Shown here one piece after another: positions 34,935 to 46,200 of a stretch of DNA of 50,317 nt (positions are counted from its first letter, which is position 1; each line of letters begins with the position of its first letter). Source of the DNA: Zygnema cylindricum (taxonomy: Eukaryota > Streptophyta > Zygnematophyceae > Zygnematales > Zygnemataceae); assembly GCA_037447655.1 (NCBI GenBank), contig JBBHKE010001840.1, positions 1-50,317 of the forward strand. The letters are read 5' to 3'. The translations under genes were made by a program, and so were the position numbers. The notes under the pieces are model-generated. The model worked only from the letters and a program-made list of their open reading frames with translations. It did not search any database and had not been told where the DNA came from.

Positions 34935-35434
34935 TACACAGCGAATCATAATTAGAGTAATGAAAAAATTAGAGTACAAAAACTAAGAAAAAAAATTAGA
35001 GTAATGAACGCTAATTTGTGTGATAGAGCTGTTTCAACTATGAAGTTTACTCTAATTTATTTAAGTACTCTAATTTGGCACACTAATATCCTCTACTGTA
35101 AATAAGGTATTCGTACAGAATTTGGCAAAACGTACATTTTATGGTCACTATGACGTTTGCACTACGCGGTTTGTTAAAACGCAGTTACTTGATAACAGCC
35201 TATATTAAATCATTATTTGTACTATTTTACTTAATAAAGTACAATTTGCACGGTCAGAGGTTCGTACTCCACCTATTTAAAACGAACCTATATTAGAATT
35301 AAAACCGCTAATTAAACTTTACCTTAAATAGAATAATGAAAAAATTAGAATCATTTACTCTATTTCAAGTGATAGAGTTAAAATTTCGAGCAACCGAATT
35401 AGAGTAATTTACTCTAATTACGATTCGCGGTGCA
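34935..35434. mobile_element. About 500-bp MITE relative with attagagtaa repeats
   Basis: The left tip tacacagcgaatcataatta and the right tip, reverse complement tgcaccgcgaatcgtaatta, are inverted repeats. Next to each tip are several copies of attagagtaat. It has no coding content and follows the previous MITE within four bases. Confidence 0.65.
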
Positions 35435-36390
35435 CCTACAAAGCTTTGTGTTACGCTGTCGTATATTCTAGTGTTAACATAGAGGCTGACGTAATAAACC
35501 ATATGTTATCGAGAAAATTCTAGATTACGTTGTCGTATATTATAGTCTTAACTTAGAATATGACGTCATCACACCGTCTGTTATCGAGAAAACTTTTTTT
35601 AACGCTGTCGTATGTACTATTGCTAAAATACAAGATGACGTCACCACTCTTACATTGTCGATTGTAATAGTGCCACGTCAGAAAGTGCGATACATGCTTC
35701 AGGCTGTGAAAAATGGATATAATAGAATAAAAACAAGATGGACAATTCCGTGAGATTCTGACGTGACGAAAAACGCCAAAAAAAAGTTCCACTACCATAC
35801 TTCTTTGTTTGAAAGCCGTCCACGTGTCATTTTCCAATCGGTTAAATCTATTACGTATCACATCGCAAAAGCCTCAGCGACCCGAAACTCTTGCCCTCGA
35901 ACCAGAAATAGTGTTGACGAAAATAATTAGAATTCACTTAAAACTTCTCATATGAACGGTTGTAAAAAAGCCACGTCATTAAATTTGAATTACAAATGAT
36001 AAGACTTATATAAAACATAAACCATACACAAATAGTTTCTTTACTTCTAATAAAGATTGTACAGTGGTGTGTACGGAGCAAAATACAGGAAGGTCCAAAA
36101 ACCATTTGTCGTGACTCAACCTAATTGCGGGACGACTGACCTCTTCGTTCGGAAAACGTAACATAAAATTTCATGTTACGATAGAACCTCCCCCGTAAAA
36201 TCTTGTTGTCTTACCGTACGGTATGTCAGTTTCAAATTCCCGTACATATTTTGTCGTTTTGTCTTTTTTGATTTTTGCAGACGCGATCTCAAAGACTCAT
36301 AGTTATGTCGACACGAGAGAGAAAATTGCCAAAATGGAGATTGACGGGAGGTGTTTAATCAGGGACAAATGTTACATGTTTTTTGAAACG
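35435..36390. other. Intergenic, no gene seen
   Basis: From 35450 to 35670 three diverged units repeat the theme ttacgctgtcgtatattnta, then ttagtta-like, then gacgtcatcacaccgtct. This looks like another repeat block of about 80 bp. The rest is unremarkable. Confidence 0.45.
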
Positions 36391-36396
36391 CCTTCC

Positions 36397-36587
36397 GTCT
36401 CCCTCTCCCTCTCCCTCTCCCTCTCCGCCTCCCCCTCTCCATTTACCTCTCTCTTTCCTCTTCTTTTTTCATCCTCCCATTTCTTCCTTTCCCCTTCAAC
36501 CCTTCCTCCCATCAACCTCTCTTCCTAACTCTCTCCTACCTCTTCTCTCCCTCTTGCCTCTCTCTCTCTCTCTCTCTCTCCCTCTCT
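36397..36587 (+). repeat. CT-rich tracts, (CTCCCT)n and (CT)n
   Basis: Regular tcccctc-type units at 36397-36440, pyrimidine-rich sequence to 36555, then about 30 bases of (CT)n. It ends 270 bases before the first recognisable cysteine synthase exon. It resembles plant 5' leader pyrimidine patches and could be a promoter-proximal remnant, but no start codon or N-terminal exon follows. Confidence 0.8.
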
Positions 36588-36856
36588 GCCCCCCAAAAGA
36601 GCAAGAAGCTAGAGTTTAAGATTGTTAACGGATATGTTCAAGTAAATGCTGGGTTAAGGAGCCCTTTCTTGTTTACTGCGTTTATGGAATTTTGAATGGT
36701 GAAGTTCCTCAGGGATGGCTGCTTTTAGTATATCAGATACTTATCACGGGAATTTTTGATTTTTTTAAATTAAGATCAGAAGGTAGTTATACGGCTGTCT
36801 TGGCTTGTGTCTTTTATGGCTAATCCTCATTCTTTTTTCTTGGGTTGGTTAAATAG

Positions 36857-39572
36857 GTTGTTGGTGTTGAGCCAACTGAAAGCAACATTCTATCAGGTGG
36901 AAAGCCAGGTAAGAACCTCTATTGTCTATAATAATGTTGCAAGTTCGTGATTCGTTGTCACTTCTGTTTTTTTTCATCCTGAATTTAAAATGCTGTTCTT
37001 TCTATGGAAACAGTTGGTAAGTCAATAGGGCTTTAATAATGCAGATTAACAAGCTGTGGTGCTTTTCCATGTTCTGGCCAGAGTTGCGACCATTTTTCCT
37101 CCCTTAAAAAGGAAAGAGAAAAGGAAAGAAAATGTCATTTTTTTGTCTTTCTGATAATGGATGGTTGTTGTCGGTTAAACAGGACCTCATAAGATTCAAG
37201 GAATTGGAGCAGGTTTTATCCCTGGAAATCTCGACGTCAGTTTACTGGATGAAGTGATTCAGGTGGGAACTGAACAGAGGAAACCCCAAAAAGTCTTTGG
37301 AAATAACTTTAGCTGCACATCGTATCTTTTGCACAACCGGTGATCGGAGAGAGCGATAGGAGTCTGAAGTTCTGATAATTATCGTATGTTGGATATTTTG
37401 ATAATGAGGAAGTAAAGAACATAACTGAAAGTACTAAACCTGATGACAGATGAGGTGATTGATTTTTTTGTTGGCCAAATCTCACCATCGAAGGTGGTTC
37501 CTTCATTTTGTACGTGCAGTTTTTTTTTTAATTGCTGTTTTTGCAGATCGCATTATTCCACATTATTCAAGAACCCGTTATTTGTACATTTTGTCACTTG
37601 TAATGTTTTATGTCTTTTTTTATTTATTTCCTGCTTTCGAAATGTGAGATCCCTGACATATGGTTGCATTACTAAAGAAGGGTGGTCTTGTCAGAAGCAA
37701 ATTGTAATACCATGGGCGATGAAAGATCAATGTCAGTGATGTCTGATAATGTCGGTGATGTCATCTGTGACGAATGGGTGATGTCGGTGGAGCAGGTGAC
37801 TGGAGATGAGGCAGTGGAGATGGCTAAGCAGCTGGCCCTCAAGGAGGGACTTTTGGTAAGCGTCTATATTACTTCATTTGGAATGTGGGCTAATTGTGTA
37901 ACAAAAGTTCCTCTCTCTTCAGATATGACGCACACCATTTGTATGGATGCGCACTTAAATTTAGTCTGGATTAAATTGAGTTTGGATTATACTCTATTAT
38001 GTGCTACGCCTCGCGCTTTTGCTCTGCGCTCGAAAGGAATGGCTCGAGGAAAGCATGTGTTTCGCTTCTTCATCTCTTTGCTTGTTGTGGTTTAAAACCG
38101 ATTTTTACATAAATATGCTTTTCTATTCTAATTACTGTGACAGTTCTAGTTTATGTATTTAGTGAAAATGATCGAATTTTGTCATCCACCATGTACTGGA
38201 TAAACCAAAACATGTATGTCCGCTGGGCTCATTGTCTACACCATTATAAGGTGCTATGTATCGTTTCTCCAAAGATTCGATATTCACAAACATTCGAGTT
38301 TTACTTAAGCCAGGATATATTGAATTAGTTTGGAATCAACATGAGCCTTTTTGTTCCATTCTGGATTATTAGTTAATAGTCCCATGTTCAATTAAAGTCG
38401 AGACGGCCAAAAATTGAGTTTCCAAGTGACGTGGCTGATTCTGAACCGCTTAAAGGATTAGCATTTAGAAAAAAACTATTAGTGTTATTAATACTATTTT
38501 AGGTTCTCAAGTGCTAGTATTTAGGGGCGTCGATATTGTTCATAACACTAATAATGATACTTGGTGTACTTTGCAGTCTTATTACAATGGTTTCTATGGT
38601 TTTTCCTGTGGCGTCTTTACCTGTGAATACATGAATCATATTATAAAAGTTGATATTTGAGGGCTTTGAATCTCAATTGTTGATTTTCAAGTGGGTCATA
38701 AACAGACTGGGATATCTAGATGTACTTCAACATCATATTAAAACTCCTTTCGTACTTTATTTACAGAAATAGGTGTGTGTATTTACAGAATACCTTAAAT
38801 TTTGAGATTTGATGGTGTTTTTTTTGTCCCTCAGGTTGGAATCTCTTCTGGAGCCGCAGTTGTGGCTGCTATTCGAGTCGCAAAAAAACCTGAAAACGCC
38901 GGAAAACTGATTTGTGTAAGACTTTTTACTTAATTTACTTCTGTTTCTTTTTTTTTATTTATTTTTTGCTTTTTTTTTTTACTTCCTTTTTTTGCTCTTT
39001 TTGCTTTCATTTTGCTTTTGCTTTTTTCTTTTTATTTTTCTTTTCTTTTTGTTCCTTTTTTTCTTTTCTCGTCTTTTTCTGCTTTTCGAACATACAGTCC
39101 TTGGAGACTCACTCGACAAATACCCACTTTGTCCGTTTTTTTTTTTTTTTTCATTTTGCAATGGAAAGCGCTGCTACTTATTTCACCCGGTGTTCTCTTT
39201 TTGGCTTATTGGTTCTTATTAGTTATCTTTTTATCAATTGGGTACAAATAATCTTATGCGTTCATAAATAAAATTTATCAAGATCTAATATCTTTCCCAC
39301 ATGCCACATCTGAAACACATTTACTTCCTTTTCGTGTTTTTTTTGGTTAGTGATAGCTATTTCGGTGTTCGTCCATTTGCCTCTTCTTTTAACTTTTATT
39401 CTCTTTTTTCTTTTCCTTTTCCAAATCTGATTCTTTCTCCAATTTTTCCTCCATTTTTCTTTTTGTACAGGTAATTTTACCAAGTTTTGGAGAACGTTAT
39501 TTGTCATCAGTTCTTTTCCAGTCTATTCGGGAAGAAGCCGAAAAAATGCAGCCAGAACCTTTGGAAGCCTAG
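36857..39572 (+). pseudogene. 3' half of a cysteine synthase (O-acetylserine thiol-lyase) gene
   Basis: Five exons are open and in phase: 36857-36908, 37183-37262, 37796-37855, 38835-38915, 39471-39572, with GT-AG introns. They encode 124 residues plus TAG: VVGVEPTESNILSGGKPG, then [35 protein letters not shown] (the Ser contacting the PLP ring nitrogen) and [20 protein letters not shown]. The family is normally about 320 residues, making cysteine from O-acetylserine and sulfide with PLP. The exons carrying the PLP lysine, the TSGNTG substrate loop and the GTGGT phosphate loop are not found upstream. So it is a 5'-truncated gene or displaced fragment, although the remaining exons carry no stop. 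Confidence 0.85.
38395..38572 (+). mobile_element. Degenerate MITE in a cysteine synthase intron
   Basis: Words in the MITE order are recognisable: ccaagtgacgtggctgatt, cttaaaggattag, gggcgtcgatattgttcata, acactaataatgatacttggtgtac. It lies in the 979-bp intron 37856-38834 and partly explains that intron's length. Confidence 0.45.
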
Positions 39573-40419
39573 AGTTCTTGGAAGTCAGGACTTCTATCTT
39601 ACTAACTAGCTCTTAGAGAAATAATGTCGTCATTCGTCTCATTTTTTGACCGATGATGGTCTTCGGATGGAACTTGCTCTTTTATTTTTCATTATGTAAA
39701 AGAGAAAGTGACTTCGATGTATATGTACCATGTTTAAACTTAGTTCTCAGTTGTTGTTTGATCACTTTTTTGCAGATGGAGTTTACTAAAATTTAAAAAA
39801 GCTCAATTAAAAAAGCGTGATAGTTACCAAAATAGTTAAATGTTACCTATGTGTGATGGACGCGCATGTTTGATTTTTGGACGTAACAATCATTTGATTT
39901 CTATAATTATATAATAAGCTCTTAAAAAAAAATGATTAAGGGGACATTCTTGTACGGAAGTCTTATATAAATGTAGGTGATTATGAGTACGAAGTAATTA
40001 CGATTACGAAGTAATTTGTCATGACACAGTTTGTAGATTTGTTGACTTTCGTGTTTAAGCAATGAATATAAACAGGAATATCCACTTTTAGCATGGGTTG
40101 CAGTAATAACTAGTCGACATTTAAACTCTTTAATCCCCTTTTAGCAAGGAGTCATAGAGAGTTGAAGGATAATTTTTGTCCAGTGGGAGTACCATTGATC
40201 TTTTGACAAAACTCGCGAAAACTTATAATACAAATACTCTTCTCGACACTTGCAAGAATAATGCAATTTCATTATATCGTAATAAAATTCCAACCTGGGA
40301 ACCATTTGAAAATATTTGTAGTGGTGTGTTTGCAACCATTCTCGAGGTCTCTAATGGGAACTAACTTCTTACCTATTGATCCACCAGAGCAAAGACCTTA
40401 TGTGGTAATTGTTGATGTA
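39573..40419. other. 3' flank and intergenic, no gene seen
   Basis: Probable 3' untranslated region of the cysteine synthase fragment, then AT-rich DNA. No gene or transposon ends were identified. Confidence 0.45.
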
Positions 40420-42480
40420 TTGTTATCTAATAAAGAAGGCACAATGGTAAACCATTTGGGTACACGAATAGAGAGAAAATAGAAAAGACAACCAAAAGTG
40501 AAAAATCAAATACGGAAGGAAAGGAAAAATGGCTAACATAAAAAGAAGGCCAGGCCAATAAATGACATTGAAAGGGACAATAAACACAAACTCAATAGCA
40601 AGATAACCTAAATTTACATGACCAAAACTCAACATATGAACCTATTCAGAGCAACCCCTAAAATCCTTTAGGCTAGATGGAGCACAGTGAGGGAGTTTTG
40701 GAACATGTCAAGAATCCATAACAACAACAGGAGATCAAAGAGGGATTGAATCTTGCACTCATTGTGGAGATGTTGATTAAAGATGACGATGAATAGAAGT
40801 ACGAGCAGAAGAAGGGCTCCCAAGCCCCCCTCTCGAAAGGATGTAAACTTCCAAACAGAGGAAGTCATCCAATGCAACTCCCAAACAACCAAATATCCTG
40901 ACCGCCATCATAACAAAATCATCCATAAAGTCACGGAGGGTATAATCCTCTTTCAACATGTCGAGCCGGCCGACAAACGACTGCAACCAAGGCGGGATTG
41001 GCCAAAACTACGTCACCAAAAGTATAAAATATCAATCCGCCGAGAAGAACTAATATATGAAACCTCTCGTCGAACAGAATGCTTCCCCTCAAAAGATAAG
41101 TGTCGAAAATAGTCTCATGTAACTTGAGTCAACTCTTCCCTATGTGAGCAACGGAGTACATGGATACTATCAGGCTCAAGAACATGGTCGCACGAGTGAA
41201 CGAGAGAGCCGAGTAAAGGTGGATGAGGGAAATCAAACCTAAATCTGAGAGCGGTGATGGGTTTGAGGAGACGTGAAACGTAGTGGAAAATATATATTTT
41301 AGCTGAGAGAGCATTCATGTGTTCAGTTTTCCGCTTAGCTTGAGTACTTTTTTGACCGAGCTACTTGATTCTAGTCTTGAGACTCATTTGTCCTATGTGG
41401 ACGACCTCTCCAACCATCTTGACCCTCAGGTGGCTTTTGGTCTTTTGACGAGGTGCTTCACCCTCCGCTCATCCTACCTCGACCGTACTTCCCTCCCTCT
41501 CCTACTTTTGTCTCATCTCTTTCCGCCTCTGATGACCGCCTCATGGATATCCTCCACACTTTACTATGTCGTGGGGCTTATGATCGTGGTCCAGGCTTGG
41601 GGCTCACATTCAAACATCCCTCCCCGTCTTTGCAAGGGGGTTGGGTTTAGTATCTATAACACGTGTGGCGCCTACTGCCTACTGGGGGAGTTGCTGCCTT
41701 ATTGCCTCCACGCTTGTCTCTAACATTCTAGATAGGGATACTCTCTCCACTTACTTTCTTGTTCTTACTTCCATCACCCCTTTCACACAGTCTCTTCTTC
41801 TTCCAACGGTCTCTTTTGGAGGCGGCCTATCCTTTTCCTCCCCTTGCTTTAGAGAACATGCCGATTTTTTTCTCGCGCTTGCGGAACCTGTTACTTGTGT
41901 CTAAGAATTAAATTTTGATAAATCTTGTTCCAACATTCATTCCCTATGATTCTTAGGTTCTTAACATGCCCGTTCCCTCATGCAGTCTGAAAACTATGAT
42001 AGGAAATGAAAGTAAGGATGGGATATCAAAAGGTGACCACGCGAGACACTTGGCAGAAAAAAATAAGTTATGCCAAGCGATCTTTGAAAAAATATTAGGC
42101 TCGCACAAGGTCCTTAGGGCCCATGATATGTTTGTTATTTTCCACCAAAGGGGAAGAGGGGAAGAGGGGAAGGAGGAAGTGAAAGCCCGGATGGCGCAAT
42201 AATGAGCAAGGTCAAATTAAGTCCCCCAAGAGGGTCACTTTGACGAGTGCCGATCTTGGAGGAAAGAGGAAACAATCCGAGTGAAACATGGAAATAGACT
42301 TTATGAATGAAACCAACCCAAATATGCTTTGAGAACATGTTGACGTCTCAAATGGCACAAGAATTTTTCAAGGAAAGTCGATGAATATGGAGTTACTTGC
42401 AGGAAAGGGATAAGAGAATCCTAGAAAAACAAACGAGCCAAGAAGTTGGTTTCGACAATGTCAACTACCTTTTTTTTTTC
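40420..42480 (-). pseudogene. Degraded retroelement RT gene with an inverted middle
   Basis: On the minus strand, from right: KAYLGW and KVYFHVSLGLF leading to SSKIGTRQSDPLGG (42280-42200), which matches the RT motif GxRQGDPLGG; FPFGGK and HIMGP follow to about 42090. After the block 41319-41905, the minus strand resumes at 41318 with LGSLVHSCDHVLEPDSIHVL and RCSHREELTQV, then VRREVSY and RRIDI, then IFGCLGVALDDFL (to about 40800). This is the Cys/His-containing C-terminal tail found after RT in a class of eukaryotic non-LTR-like elements. Stops and frameshifts are frequent. The class assignment is from pattern recognition only. Confidence 0.65.
41319..41905 (+). pseudogene. Inverted block: RT C-terminal region of the same element type
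   Basis: On the plus strand, HLSYVDDLSNHLDPQVAFGL and LTRCFTLRSSYLDRTSLP, then SLQGGWVSITRVAPTAYWGS, correspond to the ...DPQ-A..LL..C...R..YL.R..P and GG.G......AP.AYLGS blocks that normally lie between the RT core and the C-terminal tail. Here they are on the opposite strand between those two parts. There is a frameshift near 41630. Confidence 0.6.
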
Positions 42481-43229
42481 ATATGCCCAATGTTGAAAAA
42501 ACTTAACAATGAGGGATGTTGAAAAAAATAAAAACAAAATAGGAGACAAATGGTGCAATCCCCTCAAGGCGTATCCTTTACCCTAAAAAACCTAATAAAA
42601 CCCTGGTAAAAACAATGGAAAATCCCGTAACAGTAAAAATGGTCCAGAATGTTTTTGTATGCAAATGGAAAAGTATAGTACTTTACAGCATCACATGGAA
42701 ACAGTCAAACGGCAACAGTTACCGTTTTCGGGTATGACAATTTGTTGTTTTAGAATTAGTACTTTACCAGCGGAGGTTGAAAGTTAAATTTCAAATTTGA
42801 TTGTTTAATACCACAACCCATCCAAGCGTGACAAAGAAACTGATTGGTTGTTCAGACGCCCTCCAATAGAATGGCAGAATTTTAAATTTGTTGATTTCAA
42901 AATTCTGTCGCAAAGCCGCTTAGGCGGTATATAATTGCGTGTCGTCTGGTTTGTTTTTCCGTTTAAATCGCCGATCACCTGCAGCATTTTCCTGGCTCCA
43001 GGATACTAAGAAGTAGACATTTGACAAAATCAAGGGGAGGATATATCAAAAATAGGCGGAAACCTTTCTTATTGCTTAAGCTATTTTATTTTATCGATTT
43101 ACAGCCAAGGTTTTGGTTTAAAAACGGAGTATTTTAAGATAACATCGAACAGGTTTCCGTTTCTTAGCTACAGTTACTTGAAGAAATTGCAAAACCGTGT
43201 CCGACAGCAACAACCGCAATATCACTACC
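42481..43229 (+). promoter_or_regulatory. Upstream region of DMC1, probable promoter and 5' leader
   Basis: It contains no open frame of note. The stretch 42660-42735 includes aacggcaacagttaccgttttcg, with MYB-core-like aac(g/t)g words. A leader exon probably lies within the last 100-200 bases (43145-43231). No TATA box could be chosen with confidence. Confidence 0.3.
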
Positions 43230-46200
43230 ATGTATACATTGTTTTTTGGAAAAAAATCGTTTTTTTTTTTTAATTATTATTTAATGAAAGCCGCTATTTT
43301 TTTCTCGTGTTCTTTGCCCTGTCATTTGGTTTGAACCTTTTTGATTATTTTTAACCTTTAGAACAAAGAAATTTTTTTATAGCGTATGGTTTTTCATATT
43401 GTTTATTCAAAAAATAATGCAGGTCTCAAGCCGCAGTCAGTGCTTCCCTTGAGGATAGAACAGCAGATGTTCAGGAATCCGAGGAGGAGGACGATTCATT
43501 TGAGCCTATTGAAAAACGTCAGGAACTCTCTGATCTCCTAATGATTTGAAAATATATGAATACTTGTTAGCTTCATGTCCTGTGATGCACCTGATTTGCA
43601 TCTAGATGTTTATCTCAGTAATATTTAAGATTTGCTACTTCTGTTCAACTTTTATCATGCTAGCTCCTTAATCTTATCGCTGATAAAACTGAATAAGGTA
43701 CTTTTTATTTCTTTTACTGCAGTTACTGCTCAAGGAATCAATGCTGGAGATGTGAAAAAGCTTCAAGAAGCTGGAATATTTACCTGCAATGGCCTTCTCA
43801 TGAGAACAAAGAAGGTAAATTGATGATCGATTGCCAACCTGCTACATCCAACTTGCATATGAACAAATTATTCCAGTCTAAAACCTGCTATTGGCTTAAG
43901 TTTGATTTTTTTTTTCTCAATAGTCACGTCTTCTTTGGTCATTGTCCTTCAGATTGAAATTATGGAACACGAGCTAAGAGGTAAAGGTATACTTATCCTT
44001 TTTCATGATTGTTACTGCTGTCTGAGCAGGCACTTTGTAACGTCAAAGGATTATCAGAAGCAAAAGTGGACAAGATTGTGGAGGCTGCCGAAAAGCTTGT
44101 GGTAGGCTATCATTACGGAGTTCCTGTTGTACCTTCTAATGTGGCCTGTTTCCTCTACAAGTGAAATTATATTGGAGCGAAATTTTGTTCTTGAAACCAA
44201 TGTAGTTCTTGTATTTTTATCAAGATTTGATTTATATTCTCGAGAACCGGCAAAAAATCTTTATATATTTTTTTAGTTTTTTTGGCAACTGTTTTGTTTC
44301 TTTGACTTTGACATCAGCAAACAATCCGGTTTATTGGCCACGCTAATGCCTCGACAAGGACTATGAATAAGTGGCCTCATTTTTTTCCTATTTAATATTA
44401 TGCGGGTTTGAAACTGTTTTTGCAGAACTTGGGCTACATCACTGGCAATGAAGCTCTGAACAAGGTCAGTTCTGATGATGCAGCCTTTTCATTCACACCA
44501 TGGTATTTTTACTCTGGGGCTATACTTTCTTGCAAGAATAGTGAGGTCCTGCTTGGTGGATACTTCTTTTTATTCACACTACAATTTTTTTTAGTTGAGG
44601 CTCTACTGTTTTGTAAATACAGTGAGGTAATCTATAACGTCTTGCATGTGGATACTTCTGAAAACTGTTTCTCCTGAAATCTGAGCCAATCATCTTGGCA
44701 GCAAATTTGGCAAATTTTAATACTAACCCTCTAACTTTCTCTGTCTGTCTCTCTCCCCCCACCTCTCTCCCCCCCCCTCTCCCTCCCTCCCTCCCCCTCT
44801 CTCTCTCCCTGTTGCAGAGGAAATCAGTTGTGCGTATAACAACTGGAAGCCAGGCCCTCGACGAAGTGCTTGGCGGTACGATCACTTTAATCAGAATAAA
44901 ACTCTCTCAATTATGCAAGTAAAGTTTGTTAATTTATGGTTGCTTACTGAACACACATGCTTCCGCATGCAGGGGGAATTGAAACAATGGCGATAACAGA
45001 GGCGTTTGGTGAATTCAGGTAATATATATACCGAGAAAAATCCACCCTTGTTGAGACAAAATCAATAGGAACTGTCGTTGATAAACCTGAAAAAAATGAC
45101 GCATCAAATTTATGATATGTTACTGCTTTCAGGATATGTGAGATATCCACCAGCTAGAGCCCGTTTTTACTGAAACAATTTTGATTAATACTAAAACATG
45201 ATACAAACTGCCCCTTGTTTGCAGGACTGGCAAGACGCAGATAGCACATACACTTTGTGTTTCTACTCAGGTACTAACCATGGTCCCAAGAAGCTGTGTC
45301 CTGTTACAACAAGGAAACTATTTCTTTCTTTTTCTATTGTTGTAGGTCTTTTGCAAGGTTTTTACTTTATTCTTCTCTATGAGCTGACAATTTCCATGTT
45401 TTTGCGCAGCTTCCTCTAAGCATGCATGGCGGAAACGGAAAAGTTGCCTACATCGATACAGAGGGCACATTGTATCCGTCATTATTTTTGACTCTTTGTC
45501 CTCTAATTATAAATTGGAAGTTTTAGCTCTGCAAAATTAATACTTCCTTGCATAGTTGATGTTTCATAGAAATTTTATAATTCCTTGTAAAATTTGATAT
45601 TTCCTTGCAAAGTTAATATTTCCTTGACTTATATGTTATCACAGTCGACCAGATCGTATCGTTCCCATTGCTGAAAGGTTTGGATTGGATGCTAACGCGG
45701 TTTTGGATAATGTAAGTATGAAACTGCGTCTGGAAACCCATACAATTCTTCCATTAACTCTCGATAAAATTCAGTTACAAGCGTAAGTTGGTTTTGCAAG
45801 TCTCAACCTAGATTGTTTCTTTCTGTTGCATTGTTGTAGATTCAAGATGATTTATATTCTGTGTTTGTGGTTTTTGCAGATTGTATATGCAAGGGCATAT
45901 ACGCATGAACATCAGTTTAATCTGCTGGTTGCGGTAGCAGCCAAAATGTCCGAGGAACCTTTCCGGTTGCTGGTGAGTTTATGTGTTATGCACTATGGTG
46001 AGTTCAGCACATTCCGTGGCCACAGTCTAGAATCTCTATTTTATATAAGTTTTATCACGGACAAAAATATTTTTGAATGTGTGTTTAACAGGTTGTAGAC
46101 TCCATTACAGCTCTATTTCGTGTGGACTTCTCTGGTCGAGGTGAATTAGCTGAAAGACAGGTATTTTCTGTCCTTAACTGCTACATCTGTTGTAGTTCCA

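Noticed and set aside
39012-39271. Phe-rich frames in a T-rich stretch
   Set aside because: They lie within the last cysteine synthase intron and reflect the T-rich tract before the acceptor at 39470.
43972-43992. Extra DMC1 exon around attatggaacacgagctaag
   Set aside because: The flanking exons already join in phase with the conserved family length; including it would insert foreign residues.
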